IMG/VR virus record: IMGVR_UViG_3300030450_000303
Span: 1-29,432 of that record
From: a virus
Direction: 5' to 3' (one strand)
Length of the DNA: 29,432 nt
The notes below the pieces were generated by a model. The model was not told where the DNA came from, did not search any database, and saw only the letters and a program-made list of their open reading frames with translations. Of this stretch, positions 1 to 5,575 are shown piece by piece. Position numbers and translations under genes: made by a program. Each line of letters opens with the position of its first letter. Within the stretch, counting starts at the first letter, position 1.

Positions 1-6
1 TTGAGC

Positions 7-540
7 TCAATCCTTTTTGGAGAACTCACCTTCGATCACGTTTGACTCGCTTGCTCGCTTCTTGATCATTTCTTCAAGTCGAGTGAGTATGTCGTCTTTG
101 GACATCATATCGATCTTCGCGGTCAGGATCTCGCGTCTATCAATGTAGAGTCCGCCTGCCTTGCCTCGATGGACCTCCGCTGTGATGGCTGCGGATATCT
201 GTCCTTGGTCTTTAGCCTCCTCCCGCAGTTCGTGGAGAGTGGACAAATGGTTCTCTAGGGAAACTGCGTCCTTCTCTGAGGCTGTGATTTCCAAGTCAAT
301 GAGGTAGTTTCGTACAACTGGGTTATGATTTAGTAATACACTCCCTTGTGTCTTCGCACCCTTTCGATCTTTCGTATACCCTGCTTTAATAGCCGCTTCA
401 GTAGCTGTTTGACCTTTCAAATACTCCTTACAAAATAGTTTTTGCTTTGAGTTGAGCGGTTGCCATATCTTACCCTTGTCATCAATGTATGCTTTACCAT
501 CTTCTGTCGGCATTAATGAAGTATATGTTAGTTGTTTCAT
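7..540 (-). CDS. terS: Terminase small subunit
   Basis: This is the DNA-recognition subunit of the packaging motor, which binds phage DNA and hands it to the large terminase, expected just beyond the left edge. The N-terminal third has the Terminase_2-type helix-turn-helix: LNSKQKLFCKEYL followed by TATEAAIKAGY, then KTQGSVLLNHNPVVRNYL (about residues 29-85 of this start). The rest is helical and charged, fitting an oligomerisation region, and 177 aa is normal for the family. I chose the ATG at 540 because CAGGAG lies just upstream of it; a TTG at 561 would extend the frame by 7 residues but removes that ribosome site. It is the first gene after the regulatory gap at 541-856, so it probably opens the late operon. 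Family assignment is by recognised motifs; function is well established for the family. Confidence 0.88.
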   Translation of the reverse strand: MKQLTYTSLMPTEDGKAYIDDKGKIWQPLNSKQKLFCKEYLKGQTATEAAIKAGYTKDRKGAKTQGSVLLNHNPVVRNYLIDLEITASEKDAVSLENHLSTLHELREEAKDQGQISAAITAEVHRGKAGGLYIDRREILTAKIDMMSKDDILTRLEEMIKKRASESNVIEGEFSKKD

Positions 541-587
541 CGCATCTCCTGGACTTACCAAATGTTATTACAATAATATTAGAAAAC

Positions 588-600
588 TATATCAATTATA
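588..600 (-). promoter_or_regulatory. Candidate late promoter (-10 box) for the terminase operon
   Basis: On the minus strand TATAAT occupies 600-595, with transcription predicted near 588 and the terminase ATG at 540. No TTGACA-like hexamer sits 17 bp upstream, so the promoter would need an activator or another sigma factor. The 61-bp element at 715-775 lies 114 bp upstream, almost the same distance (117 bp) as its twin has from the TATAAT at 20803. Confidence 0.45.
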
Positions 601-714
601 TACTTTTCTCGTGCCCTCTAGGTATCTTACCATACATTTGTAATAACTAATAGAAAATCTATTACTTTTGATGATCACAACAATCCAATGACCAAGAGCC
701 TTGTAGAGCTATTC

Positions 715-775
715 TATTAGTATATTAGTGATATTAGTAGTTTTACGATTATTTTTTCAAAAACTTTTTTCTTTT
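715..775 (-). promoter_or_regulatory. 61-bp shared regulatory element, left copy
   Basis: Reading on the minus strand from 775 to 715, this stretch aligns without gaps to 20625-20685 on the plus strand, with about 47 of 61 bases identical by eye. It starts with an A-tract (AAAAGAAAAAA), continues with TTT..TGAAAAAAT, has a divergent centre, and ends with three copies of CTAATA spaced 9 then 8 bp apart. The same 9/8 spacing occurs in the other copy. It lies upstream of the terminase promoter. Activator binding, an iteron-type origin or a UP-like curved-DNA element are all possible; the function is inference. Confidence 0.65.
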
Positions 776-810
776 ACAGAATAACAATACACATAGAATA
801 ATAGGGCAAT

Positions 811-835
811 AAAAAACCCCGCACGAGACGGGGTT
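811..835 (-). terminator. Rho-independent terminator ending the early operons
   Basis: On the minus strand AACCCCG and CGGGGTT form a perfect 7-bp GC-rich stem (829-835 with 815-821) around a 7-nt loop, followed by a run of T (816-811) and TTATTG. It sits 20 bp after the stop of the gene at 857-1255 and separates the leftward early genes from the late promoter region. Confidence 0.9.
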
Positions 836-856
836 CATTAAAAACAGGTTAGCGAG

Positions 857-1255
857 TTATTCGTAGTGTGGCGTATACTCAGGATAGTTTTTACCTTTGT
901 TAGTTGTCACATCAATCCTATATGTGCCGCGTCCCCATGTGCCGCCTCGTATGAGGTAGTTGTCATCGCCGTTTCCAGCGTCGTCGCAACCATCATGCGG
1001 TCCATAGCCTGTGTTGTATTCGAGCTCATCTGCTTGTTCGAGCTCTTTTTTAACCTGTTCTGAGTAAGCAACAGCGGATTCATGAACATTTCCATATTCA
1101 CCCATGCCAAAGAATTGTTTCGTTTCTATTAGTTCTCCTGTGTCGTAATACCAACCACCTTCTTCAGGTCCTCCATATGCACGATCCACTATATAAACAT
1201 TAACGAACCAATCAACTCTGTCTGGTGTGGTAACAAATCTCTTAACTTTATTCAT
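857..1255 (-). CDS. Conserved small phage protein of unknown function
   Basis: A 132-aa acidic, soluble protein with no membrane segment. It is rich in Gly, Tyr and Asp: a run GGPEEGGWYYDTGE lies near residues 28-41, and YNTGYGPHDGCDDAGNGDDN near 80-99. I do not recognise a named domain. The start is well supported by AGAAAGGAGAAAGAC before the ATG. Its own ribosome site overlaps the stop of the gene at 1269-1448, so the two are probably cotranscribed. It is the last gene before the terminator at 811-835, at the far end of the early region, where host-takeover or accessory genes are often found. Function is unknown. Confidence 0.75.
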   Translation of the reverse strand: MNKVKRFVTTPDRVDWFVNVYIVDRAYGGPEEGGWYYDTGELIETKQFFGMGEYGNVHESAVAYSEQVKKELEQADELEYNTGYGPHDGCDDAGNGDDNYLIRGGTWGRGTYRIDVTTNKGKNYPEYTPHYE

Positions 1256-1268
1256 GTCTTTCTCCTTT

Positions 1269-1448
1269 CTAATAGTTGTTATTAACTAAAAACTGGTTTT
1301 CTCCGACCCTAGTAACAAACTCACAATCTAATGCCTGCTCTAGTAGTTCATCTTCGTCCAGTTCAAAATTAAAACAAGGTGCTTGGTTCAACCACAGTTC
1401 TTTCTTTGTAAAAACTGTTCTATTTTCTTCTTTGGTTACTGTATTCAT
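1269..1448 (-). CDS. Small hypothetical acidic protein (59 aa)
   Basis: A short frame beginning MNTVTKEENRTVF and ending GENQFLVNNNY. The centre is acidic (FELDEDELLEQALDCEF). The start has the strong site AGAAAGGAGAAAGTT before ATG. The stop codon TAG falls inside the AGAAAGGAG ribosome site of the next gene at 857-1255, which suggests translational coupling. It follows a predicted promoter and a 20-bp palindrome. No family is recognised. The strong ribosome site and exact fit between neighbours are the main reasons to believe it is real. Confidence 0.7.
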   Translation of the reverse strand: MNTVTKEENRTVFTKKELWLNQAPCFNFELDEDELLEQALDCEFVTRVGENQFLVNNNY

Positions 1449-1470
1449 AACTTTCTCCTTTCTAGTTTAT

Positions 1471-1490
1471 GGTTAAAATATTTTTTAACC
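1471..1490. repeat. Perfect 20-bp palindrome in a 5' leader
   Basis: GGTTAAAA and TTTTAACC form a perfect inverted repeat around TATT. It lies between a predicted -10 box (1504-1499, minus strand) and the ribosome site of the gene at 1269-1448, so it would overlap or follow the transcription start. It lacks a following T-run on the minus strand and so is not an obvious terminator. An operator or a leader hairpin fits better. Confidence 0.5.
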
Positions 1491-1498
1491 TTGCACCC

Positions 1499-1504
1499 AT
1501 TATA
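1499..1504 (-). promoter_or_regulatory. Possible promoter -10 box for the 1448-857 pair
   Basis: TATAAT on the minus strand at 1504-1499, about 50 bp before the ATG at 1448. The hexamer 17 bp upstream is TAGTAA, a poor -35 match, so this is weaker than the TTTACTTT promoters elsewhere in the window. Confidence 0.35.
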
Positions 1505-1554
1505 CTAAAGAATAAACCCATTTACTAGCAGTGCTACAAACCTCACGCGGACGA

Positions 1555-1890
1555 TTAAAAGAGGCTTTTTTGCTCATGCGATTCTTTATAAGGTAACAGT
1601 TCACACCAATAGCCGTCGGTCTCATTACTCCAACCATAAGTATAGACAAACTGCTCCCCTGTCTCCATATCTTCCAGTATTTCACCACTAGCGGTTTCAT
1701 AGTTTTGTAGTATAGGATCAGAAGTTAGTGATTCAATGGGTATTTCCAAAGAGAGCTTACTTTCTATTATGGTTTGGAAGAGTTCGCCATAATGCTCTAG
1801 GATATCTTTTACATCGTCGATTGTGCAAACACAAACATGAATTAATACTCCGCCTTCTGCTTCAAGGTAGAGTTGATATAGTTTTTTCAT
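1555..1890 (-). CDS. Hypothetical acidic phage protein (111 aa)
   Basis: A soluble acidic protein beginning MKKLYQLYLEAEGGVLIHVC. It alternates short hydrophobic strands and charged helices (DDVKDILEHYGELFQTIIES around 25-44) and ends with a Tyr/Trp-rich part (FVYTYGWSNETDGYWCELLPY). No known domain is recognised. The ATG has GGGAGG upstream and overlaps the stop of the 34-aa membrane peptide gene (1887-1991) as ATGA, so it is probably translated by coupling. Function is unknown; reality is supported by the ribosome site and codon-like composition. Confidence 0.7.
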   Translation of the reverse strand: MKKLYQLYLEAEGGVLIHVCVCTIDDVKDILEHYGELFQTIIESKLSLEIPIESLTSDPILQNYETASGEILEDMETGEQFVYTYGWSNETDGYWCELLPYKESHEQKSLF

Positions 1891-1991
1891 TGAGCACCTC
1901 CCGTTATCATAGCCAACGCAAACATAACAACCATAGTTATAATCAACGCCGACAAAACCAATATATCGTCAGGTCTATTATTTCTTCTCAT
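1887..1991 (-). CDS. Tiny single-span membrane peptide (34 aa)
   Basis: The frame starts MRRNNRPDD, a basic then acidic head, followed by about 20 hydrophobic residues (ILVLSALIITMVVMFALAMI) and ends TGGAQ. This is a clear single transmembrane segment with a positively charged N-terminus. It overlaps the end of the zinc-motif gene at 1978-2196 and its own stop overlaps the next start as ATGA. GGAGAG precedes the start. Without it, an 87-bp gap would be left in an otherwise gapless operon. A small holin-like, pinholin-like or membrane-regulating peptide is possible, but no family is identified. Confidence 0.6.
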   Translation of the reverse strand: MRRNNRPDDILVLSALIITMVVMFALAMITGGAQ

Positions 1992-2196
1992 TAGTTCTCT
2001 CCTGAGTCATAATCATAAGTAGTCGAGCAGGGATCACATGCTCATTATTGCAAGTATCACAACACCTGCCGTCGTTGATAGGTTCGGCGTTATTGCCGCC
2101 GTCCCAGACTATCTCGCCATCGTCATTCCTTAACGGCTCGATATACCCCTCGCAAATACTACATTTGCGGTCTTCTAGTTTAGTTACATTATCCAT
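1978..2196 (-). CDS. Small zinc-binding-type phage protein (72 aa)
   Basis: The protein carries two CxxC pairs, C12/C15 (CSIC) and C46/C49 (CDTC), separated by an acidic and Gly/Asn-rich linker containing GNNAEPINDGRCC. It ends with NEHVIPARL and a charged tail. The pattern CxxC-GNNAEPINDGRCCDTCN-VIPARL recurs in small phage proteins of unknown role and probably folds around one zinc ion. The start overlaps the preceding gene by 8 bp, and its end overlaps the 34-aa membrane peptide. No enzymatic residues are evident. Confidence 0.75.
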   Translation of the reverse strand: MDNVTKLEDRKCSICEGYIEPLRNDDGEIVWDGGNNAEPINDGRCCDTCNNEHVIPARLLMIMTQERTNEKK

Positions 2197-2434
2197 TACT
2201 CACCTCCTTAAAAAGTGATTTTTTGCGTCTAGCAATAGCTGTTCCGTCGCCCAGTTCATCTATTTGTTTGGCAACTGTGTTAATAGTGAACGCCATCGTC
2301 ATTGCACAAAACCAAGCGTTTTCTTTACCTGCGAATCCAGTCATGTAGTCCATAATTTCTTCGGTTGAATCGAAAGTAGCAAAGAAATTGTTTTCTACAA
2401 TCACTAAAGGTTCTTTCTTTTTAGGTTTACTCAT
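2189..2434 (-). CDS. Hypothetical phage protein (81 aa)
   Basis: A small protein with a basic N-terminus (MSKPKKKEP), a hydrophobic-aromatic middle (AWFCAMTMAFTINTVAKQ) and a basic tail (ARRKKSLFKE). The middle is not long or hydrophobic enough to be a confident membrane helix. The start has AGAAAGGAGAAATAT before ATG. It is the first gene behind the predicted promoter at 2475-2503 and overlaps the zinc-motif gene downstream. No family is recognised. Confidence 0.7.
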   Translation of the reverse strand: MSKPKKKEPLVIVENNFFATFDSTEEIMDYMTGFAGKENAWFCAMTMAFTINTVAKQIDELGDGTAIARRKKSLFKEVSNG

Positions 2435-2474
2435 ATATTTCTCCTTTCTAATAGTTTGTTTAATATACCCTTAT

Positions 2475-2503
2475 ATTATATAAAAGAGCAACGCCAATGT
2501 AAC
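2475..2503 (-). promoter_or_regulatory. Early promoter, TTTACTTT class (variant)
   Basis: On the minus strand GTTACA (2503-2498) followed by TTGGCG, then a 17-bp spacer and TATAAT (2480-2475). The stretch TTACATTGGCG is a variant of the TTTACTTTGSCG core of the other early promoters. It sits just after the mazG-like gene and would start transcription near 2468, ahead of the gene at 2189-2434. Confidence 0.65.
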
Positions 2504-2508
2504 CTAGC

Positions 2509-2829
2509 CTACGAGTCGCCATCCTTTTTGAACAAGCCATCTTCCAGTTTACCAGTGCGGTCTTTTATTTCATCCCATGCGGCGTCCATACACTCTAATA
2601 GAGTCATATTATTCTGTGCTGCTAGTATAATCAACACCACCACACAATCACCTATGCCGTCACGGAGCTCTTCTCTATTTCCGTAGGCGAGTGCTCTAGC
2701 CGTTTCACCGACTTCTTCTATTAGTTTGAGCATTTGTCTATCTGGGTTTGCTTTATCTCCGATTAAGCCTTTTTCCTTACCCCAGTCTTCTACTCTAGCT
2801 ATTAACATTCCTTCTAGTACGTATGACAT
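2509..2829 (-). CDS. MazG-like nucleotide pyrophosphohydrolase
   Basis: An all-alpha NTP pyrophosphohydrolase that would hydrolyse nucleoside triphosphates to monophosphates plus pyrophosphate; phage MazG proteins are thought to tune host nucleotide or alarmone pools or remove non-canonical dNTPs. The metal-binding pattern is clear: E38, E39 and E42 in KLIEEVGETARAL, and D57 and D61 in LRDGIGDCVVVL. At 106 aa it is a normal single-domain member. The start has AAGGAG and overlaps the preceding stop as TAATG. Its substrate cannot be told from sequence. In this phage it could also clean up dNTPs for the nearby DNA-modification system, which is inference. Confidence 0.88.
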   Translation of the reverse strand: MSYVLEGMLIARVEDWGKEKGLIGDKANPDRQMLKLIEEVGETARALAYGNREELRDGIGDCVVVLIILAAQNNMTLLECMDAAWDEIKDRTGKLEDGLFKKDGDS

Positions 2830-2987
2830 TATCTTTTCTCCTTTTTGAATTTTTCTCGTAAAAACGATTTGTTGTCTTTGATATAGTCTTCTTTAGATTT
2901 TATATCCGTTTCTTGATAAGCAGATTTTTCGTGACGATACTCGTTATACATATGATCACAAAAGTTGTCAAAAGCTTCATTACTCAT
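2829..2987 (-). CDS. Small charged hypothetical protein (52 aa)
   Basis: Starts MSNEAFDNFCDHMYNEY and ends in a very basic helix (REKFKKEKR). The frame stays open further upstream, but that extension is antisense-like shadow of the gene at 2980-3210. The ATG at 2987 has AAGGAG upstream and overlaps the preceding stop, so I place the start there. Predicted helical and soluble. No family recognised. Confidence 0.65.
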   Translation of the reverse strand: MSNEAFDNFCDHMYNEYRHEKSAYQETDIKSKEDYIKDNKSFLREKFKKEKR

Positions 2988-3210
2988 CGTCGTTCTCCTT
3001 GTCAATGGGGAACAAGTGCTCCGCACACCATTCCAATGTGTCCCACGACACACCCATAGAGGCATCGTGCTTTCTCTCTTGATACTCCAAAACCTCCATA
3101 CATTCATCGTCACTAAGATCAGGTCGTTGCTCTTTAACGTCATCAATACACCAAATAATCGCTATAGAATTGGTTTCGTTATATCCATATCCATAATCTA
3201 GTTTTGCCAT
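2980..3210 (-). CDS. Conserved phage hypothetical protein (76 aa)
   Basis: Begins MAKLDYGYGYNETNSIAIIW and contains IDDVKEQRPDLSDDECMEVL and MGVSWDTLEWCAEHLFP. This combination (SI.IIW..DDV...RPDL.d.e...VL then HDAs.GvsWD.LE..AE.LFP) is one I recognise from small phage and prophage proteins with no assigned function. The start at 3210 is preceded by AGGAGG and overlaps the stop of the upstream gene as TAATG. An alternative start 10 codons upstream lacks a ribosome site. Confidence 0.75.
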   Translation of the reverse strand: MAKLDYGYGYNETNSIAIIWCIDDVKEQRPDLSDDECMEVLEYQERKHDASMGVSWDTLEWCAEHLFPIDKENDDE

Positions 3211-3482
3211 TAGTTTGCCTCCTGTATAGGTGCACCCCACGCATCGTGAGGCTCTGCAGGTGCAGGGTCAACGAAATACTGGTCACACCACAAATCGAAA
3301 AAGTATTGAACATCGCCACGCTTGATCGATTGATATGGCTCGTAAACTCGGTGATAGTCATATATAACTTCATACACCCATTTATACGCATCCAGGATCT
3401 GCTCATCCGTAAGATTAAGCCACCTAGATAACTCGACAATATGCGGTAATGTTTGCTTTTTAATCTCGCGTAGGCTTAACAT
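3210..3482 (-). CDS. Hypothetical phage protein (90 aa)
   Basis: Helical and aromatic-rich: WLNLTDEQILDAYKWVYEVI near the N-terminus, then VYEPYQSIKRGDVQYFFDLW, and a Pro/Ala-rich tail. No known domain is recognised. The start overlaps the coiled-coil gene at 3460-3702 and has only a weak GAG upstream, so translation is probably coupled. Its stop overlaps the next ATG. Confidence 0.65.
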   Translation of the reverse strand: MLSLREIKKQTLPHIVELSRWLNLTDEQILDAYKWVYEVIYDYHRVYEPYQSIKRGDVQYFFDLWCDQYFVDPAPAEPHDAWGAPIQEAN

Positions 3483-3702
3483 CGTGTATCTCGGTAGTGG
3501 GTATAATTCCAGAAATAGTATCTATGACGTTCTTTGTATGCTCTGCCATCATGATTTTAGTTTCTAGTTCTTTTATGCGTTTAGCTAGGAACTCGTTAGC
3601 TTCTAACTGTCCTTGCATAAACTCCTGAACACTACGCTGTGTAGTGACTATAGTATCGATAGACTCAACTATCTTTACTAAGGTTTTTTCTAAGTCTTTC
3701 AT
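3460..3702 (-). CDS. Small coiled-coil protein (80 aa)
   Basis: Most of the protein looks like one amphipathic helix with heptad-like spacing: LEKTLVKIVESIDTIVTTQ, then LEANEFLAKRIKELETKI, ending with a Pro/Thr-rich tail. It probably oligomerises. The start has AGAAAGGAGAAATAT. It opens a run of coupled genes (3702 down to 2509). Enzymatic function is unlikely; the role is unknown. Confidence 0.7.
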   Translation of the reverse strand: MKDLEKTLVKIVESIDTIVTTQRSVQEFMQGQLEANEFLAKRIKELETKIMMAEHTKNVIDTISGIIPTTEIHDVKPTRD

Positions 3703-3739
3703 ATATTTCTCCTTTCTTAGTTATGAAATAGGTGTGTGG

Positions 3740-4063
3740 CTAGTTCGGGTATGGATTACTCAGTCTTATCCCTAATTCATCTCTGACCTTCAGGAGAGTT
3801 ACCAACCTCAAGGATTTTATAAGAGTTTCAACACCTAACCACACGTGAAGGTCTAGTAGTTTAGAGTCACTTCTCGGGATAACCTTCTCGCACCCGATGG
3901 CTGACTTGATGCCTAATGACAGATAACTATAAAAAACTGTCATCAGGACTTGAGAAAATGTCGGTTGTTCTCCTTGTTTATTTTTCATATAATTTATCCC
4001 CAACATACCTATATTATATAGTGCAGCGTACGATAATAAACCAGCACTATGATGCCCCCACAT
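3740..4063 (-). CDS. Hypothetical protein, start uncertain (up to 107 aa)
   Basis: The frame has a moderately hydrophobic N-terminal part (AGLLSYAALYNIGMLGINYM) and a basic/hydrophobic C-terminal half (LWV-type segments such as WLGVETLIKSLRLVTLLK). The first ATG at 4063 overlaps the end of the zinc-motif gene at 4047-4190 but has no clear ribosome site. An ATG at 3988 has GGGGAT upstream and would give 82 aa. I keep the longer form because neighbours overlap this way throughout the operon. No family is recognised, and it is one of the less certain genes here. Confidence 0.5.
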   Translation of the reverse strand: MWGHHSAGLLSYAALYNIGMLGINYMKNKQGEQPTFSQVLMTVFYSYLSLGIKSAIGCEKVIPRSDSKLLDLHVWLGVETLIKSLRLVTLLKVRDELGIRLSNPYPN

Positions 4064-4190
4064 CTTTTTTACTTACAGGGGGCTCAATATCTTGTTCACC
4101 ACAATCATCACAGATTAAAACATCCTGTAGTCTTCCGCTTGTCGTTATCTTATAACTATGGCTTATATCCTTATGCTCGCATTTTTTCAT
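4047..4190 (-). CDS. Zinc-ribbon-like microprotein (47 aa)
   Basis: Starts MKKCEHKDISHSY and contains a CDDC knuckle. C4, H6, C27 and C30 are spaced to bind a single zinc ion. AAGGAG precedes the ATG, which overlaps the preceding stop as TAATG. The frame exactly fills the gap between its neighbours. No named family is recognised; small zinc proteins of this kind are common in phages as adaptors or inhibitors, which is inference here. Confidence 0.65.
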   Translation of the reverse strand: MKKCEHKDISHSYKITTSGRLQDVLICDDCGEQDIEPPVSKKDVGAS

Positions 4191-4519
4191 TAGTGTAGCT
4201 CCTTATCTGAAGTAATCTCATAATCTGCATCAGGACTAAAGTCTGGATCGAACCATGATAGAGTCGGTTTAATCATGCCTCCAGTTCCTGGTTTGTATTT
4301 ATGCCAATAATCTAAATACTTTCTAGATATATCGGATAATAGTTCATTACGAGGTCTAGTATCGTGTGAAAACTCTTGTTCAAACAATACTAGATTAGGT
4401 CGTTTATTTTCATCTATGGCTTTATCGATAAACTCGATCATCTCAATATCAACATCTGTTAAAGTATTGAAAAAGTCTACCTTTTTCGCAGTTTCCGCCA
4501 TTAGTTCTTTAATCGACAT
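4190..4519 (-). CDS. Hypothetical acidic protein (109 aa)
   Basis: A soluble, acidic, mostly helical protein (MSIKELMAETAKKVDFF; DVDIEMIEFIDKAIDENK) with an aromatic, Asp-rich C-terminal half (LSWFDPDFSPDADYEITS). No domain is recognised. It starts at the stop of the DUF1281-like gene upstream and ends on the start of the zinc microprotein, so all three are probably cotranslated. Only a GGGG stretch precedes the ATG. Confidence 0.65.
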   Translation of the reverse strand: MSIKELMAETAKKVDFFNTLTDVDIEMIEFIDKAIDENKRPNLVLFEQEFSHDTRPRNELLSDISRKYLDYWHKYKPGTGGMIKPTLSWFDPDFSPDADYEITSDKELH

Positions 4520-4926
4520 TAATAATACCCCGCTATTTCCATTCCTGGTTCATCATAGAAAGCTGTAATACTCACCTCTGGGTATTTCTCTCTAAGTTTT
4601 TCGATAACACCTTCGGGCGGACTCCAAGCAGTGCTGAAAGTATATTCAATTTGCTCATCGTCCATCTCCATAACTTCACAGTCGTAACTGTTCCATTTAG
4701 TGCCCCAATTCTGAACTCGCCAATCCCACCACGCATGGTCTTTTTTGACGGGTTCATTATTGCCCCTGATATCAGGAAATGTTGGCTTTACTTCAACTTT
4801 ATCGTAATCGGGTTCAGGGAATATTTTTGTAAAGTCAAAATCTGTTTCTTCTGATTTAATCTCAGAGGCGATTTTACTCGCCTCTTTTCCGTAAATCTCT
4901 ATTCTATTATAACAATGATTTGGCAT
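4519..4926 (-). CDS. DUF1281/YubB-like ferredoxin-fold phage protein
   Basis: Begins MPNHCYNRIEIYG and contains WWDWRVQNWGTKWNSYDCEV, TFSTAWSPPEGVI and YDEPGMEIAGYY. This series (NHCYNR, W.WR..NWGTKW, F.TAWSPP, Y.EPG...AG) is the signature of the phage and plasmid family with the ferredoxin-like fold typified by YubB/DUF1281. Biochemical function is unknown. At 135 aa it is of family length. The start is set by GGGGAGG six bases before ATG; upstream in-frame ATG and TTG codons would put the ribosome site inside the gene. It overlaps the DnaJ-zinc-like microprotein by 20 bp. Confidence 0.8.
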   Translation of the reverse strand: MPNHCYNRIEIYGKEASKIASEIKSEETDFDFTKIFPEPDYDKVEVKPTFPDIRGNNEPVKKDHAWWDWRVQNWGTKWNSYDCEVMEMDDEQIEYTFSTAWSPPEGVIEKLREKYPEVSITAFYDEPGMEIAGYY

Positions 4927-5053
4927 TATCATCCTCCCCTGATCCGTAACAAGTGTCACATTTCCACCCTATTATAAATTCAGGTGCTGGACGTTTAAGT
5001 CCGCTCTCAACACCCACCATTCCTTTTCCGTTGCATTCTTTACACTTTTTCAT
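4907..5053 (-). CDS. DnaJ-type zinc-finger microprotein (48 aa)
   Basis: The protein is almost only a zinc module: CKECNGKG at 4-11 and CDTCYGSG at 32-39, the CxxCxGxG repeats of the DnaJ cysteine-rich domain, with a 24-residue linker. C4, C7, C32 and C35 would bind one zinc ion. There is no J domain. It starts 3 bp after the stop of the gene at 5056-5280 and overlaps the next gene by 20 bp, so translation is probably coupled. A protein or nucleic-acid adaptor is plausible; function is unknown. Confidence 0.7.
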   Translation of the reverse strand: MKKCKECNGKGMVGVESGLKRPAPEFIIGWKCDTCYGSGEDDNAKSLL

Positions 5054-5055
5054 GA

Positions 5056-5280
5056 TTAGTCCAGTAAAACCATATAGGCTTCAGGTTCGTGTTGTCTAAA
5101 CCAATCAAGTCCTGTGCGGACATCATCGTATAGTCTCATTGCTTCACTACCTTTGATCATGTCGTAGACTGCTACGGCATCAGGTTGTAGTGTGACCTTC
5201 TCACCAGTGTATGGGTTTGCCACTTCTACTGGTTCTTTATCAAGTATTTGTAAGCCCTTCGGCAACGTTCTAGTTTTCAT
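5056..5280 (-). CDS. Conserved small phage protein (74 aa)
   Basis: Contains ANPYTGEKVTLQPDAVAVYD followed by MIKGSEAM and a C-terminal GLDWFRQHEPEAYMVLLD. I recognise the layout NPYTGE.V.L.P.AVA.YD..KG...... GLDWF....YM.LLD from small phage proteins without known function. The start has AGAAAGGAGAAAGTT. It lies behind the predicted promoter at 5313-5341 and leads an operon running to 2509. No active site is visible. Confidence 0.75.
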   Translation of the reverse strand: MKTRTLPKGLQILDKEPVEVANPYTGEKVTLQPDAVAVYDMIKGSEAMRLYDDVRTGLDWFRQHEPEAYMVLLD

Positions 5281-5312
5281 AACTTTCTCCTTTCTTATTT
5301 AGTTATATATAT

Positions 5313-5341
5313 AGTTTACATACGAAAAACCGCAAAGTAAA
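5313..5341 (-). promoter_or_regulatory. Early promoter, TTTACTTT class
   Basis: On the minus strand GGTTTACTTTGCGG carries the -35 TTTACT (5341-5336), followed 17 bp later by TAAACT (5318-5313). Transcription would start near 5306, ahead of the gene at 5056-5280. It overlaps the end of the 25-aa peptide frame at 5316-5393. Confidence 0.6.
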
Positions 5342-5393
5342 CCGCTAACAGAAACCATGCAAAAACTAATATTGTTTTGTCTTTATCGTTCAT
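5316..5393 (-). CDS. Possible 25-aa membrane peptide
   Basis: A frame starting MNDKDKTILV and ending VYFAVFRM, with about 16 hydrophobic residues in a row, enough for a short single span. GGGG lies just upstream of tandem ATG codons, and the start overlaps the end of the gene at 5383-5565. The TTTACTTT promoter lies in its last third, so the reading frame could be a chance effect of that motif. Low confidence. Confidence 0.35.
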   Translation of the reverse strand: MNDKDKTILVFAWFLLAVYFAVFRM

Positions 5394-5565
5394 CATCCCC
5401 GTCCATAAGCTGTTCAACAGCGTCGATAACGCCGTTTATAAAGTCTGTTTCTAATGAATAATGATACGATGAATCCGCTGTCACATGCGGGTATATCGCT
5501 TTTGCTAGGGTGGTCACGTTAGTTGTAAAAGTCGTGCCGTCTTTTTTCTGTATTTCTATTTTCAT
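5383..5565 (-). CDS. Small hypothetical protein (60 aa)
   Basis: Begins MKIEIQKKDGTTFTTNVTTL, then helical and acidic, ending QLMDGDDER. No family is recognised. The ATG at 5565 has AGGAGAAACT upstream. A longer frame reaches 5658, but it runs through the terminator hairpin and the end of the previous gene, so it is not the real start. Confidence 0.65.
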   Translation of the reverse strand: MKIEIQKKDGTTFTTNVTTLAKAIYPHVTADSSYHYSLETDFINGVIDAVEQLMDGDDER

Positions 5566-5575
5566 AGTTTCTCCT

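Noticed and set aside
2829-3146. Long form (105 aa) of the small charged protein
   Set aside because: The first 53 codons overlap the well-supported gene at 2980-3210 in another frame and have no ribosome site; the ATG at 2987 has AAGGAG.
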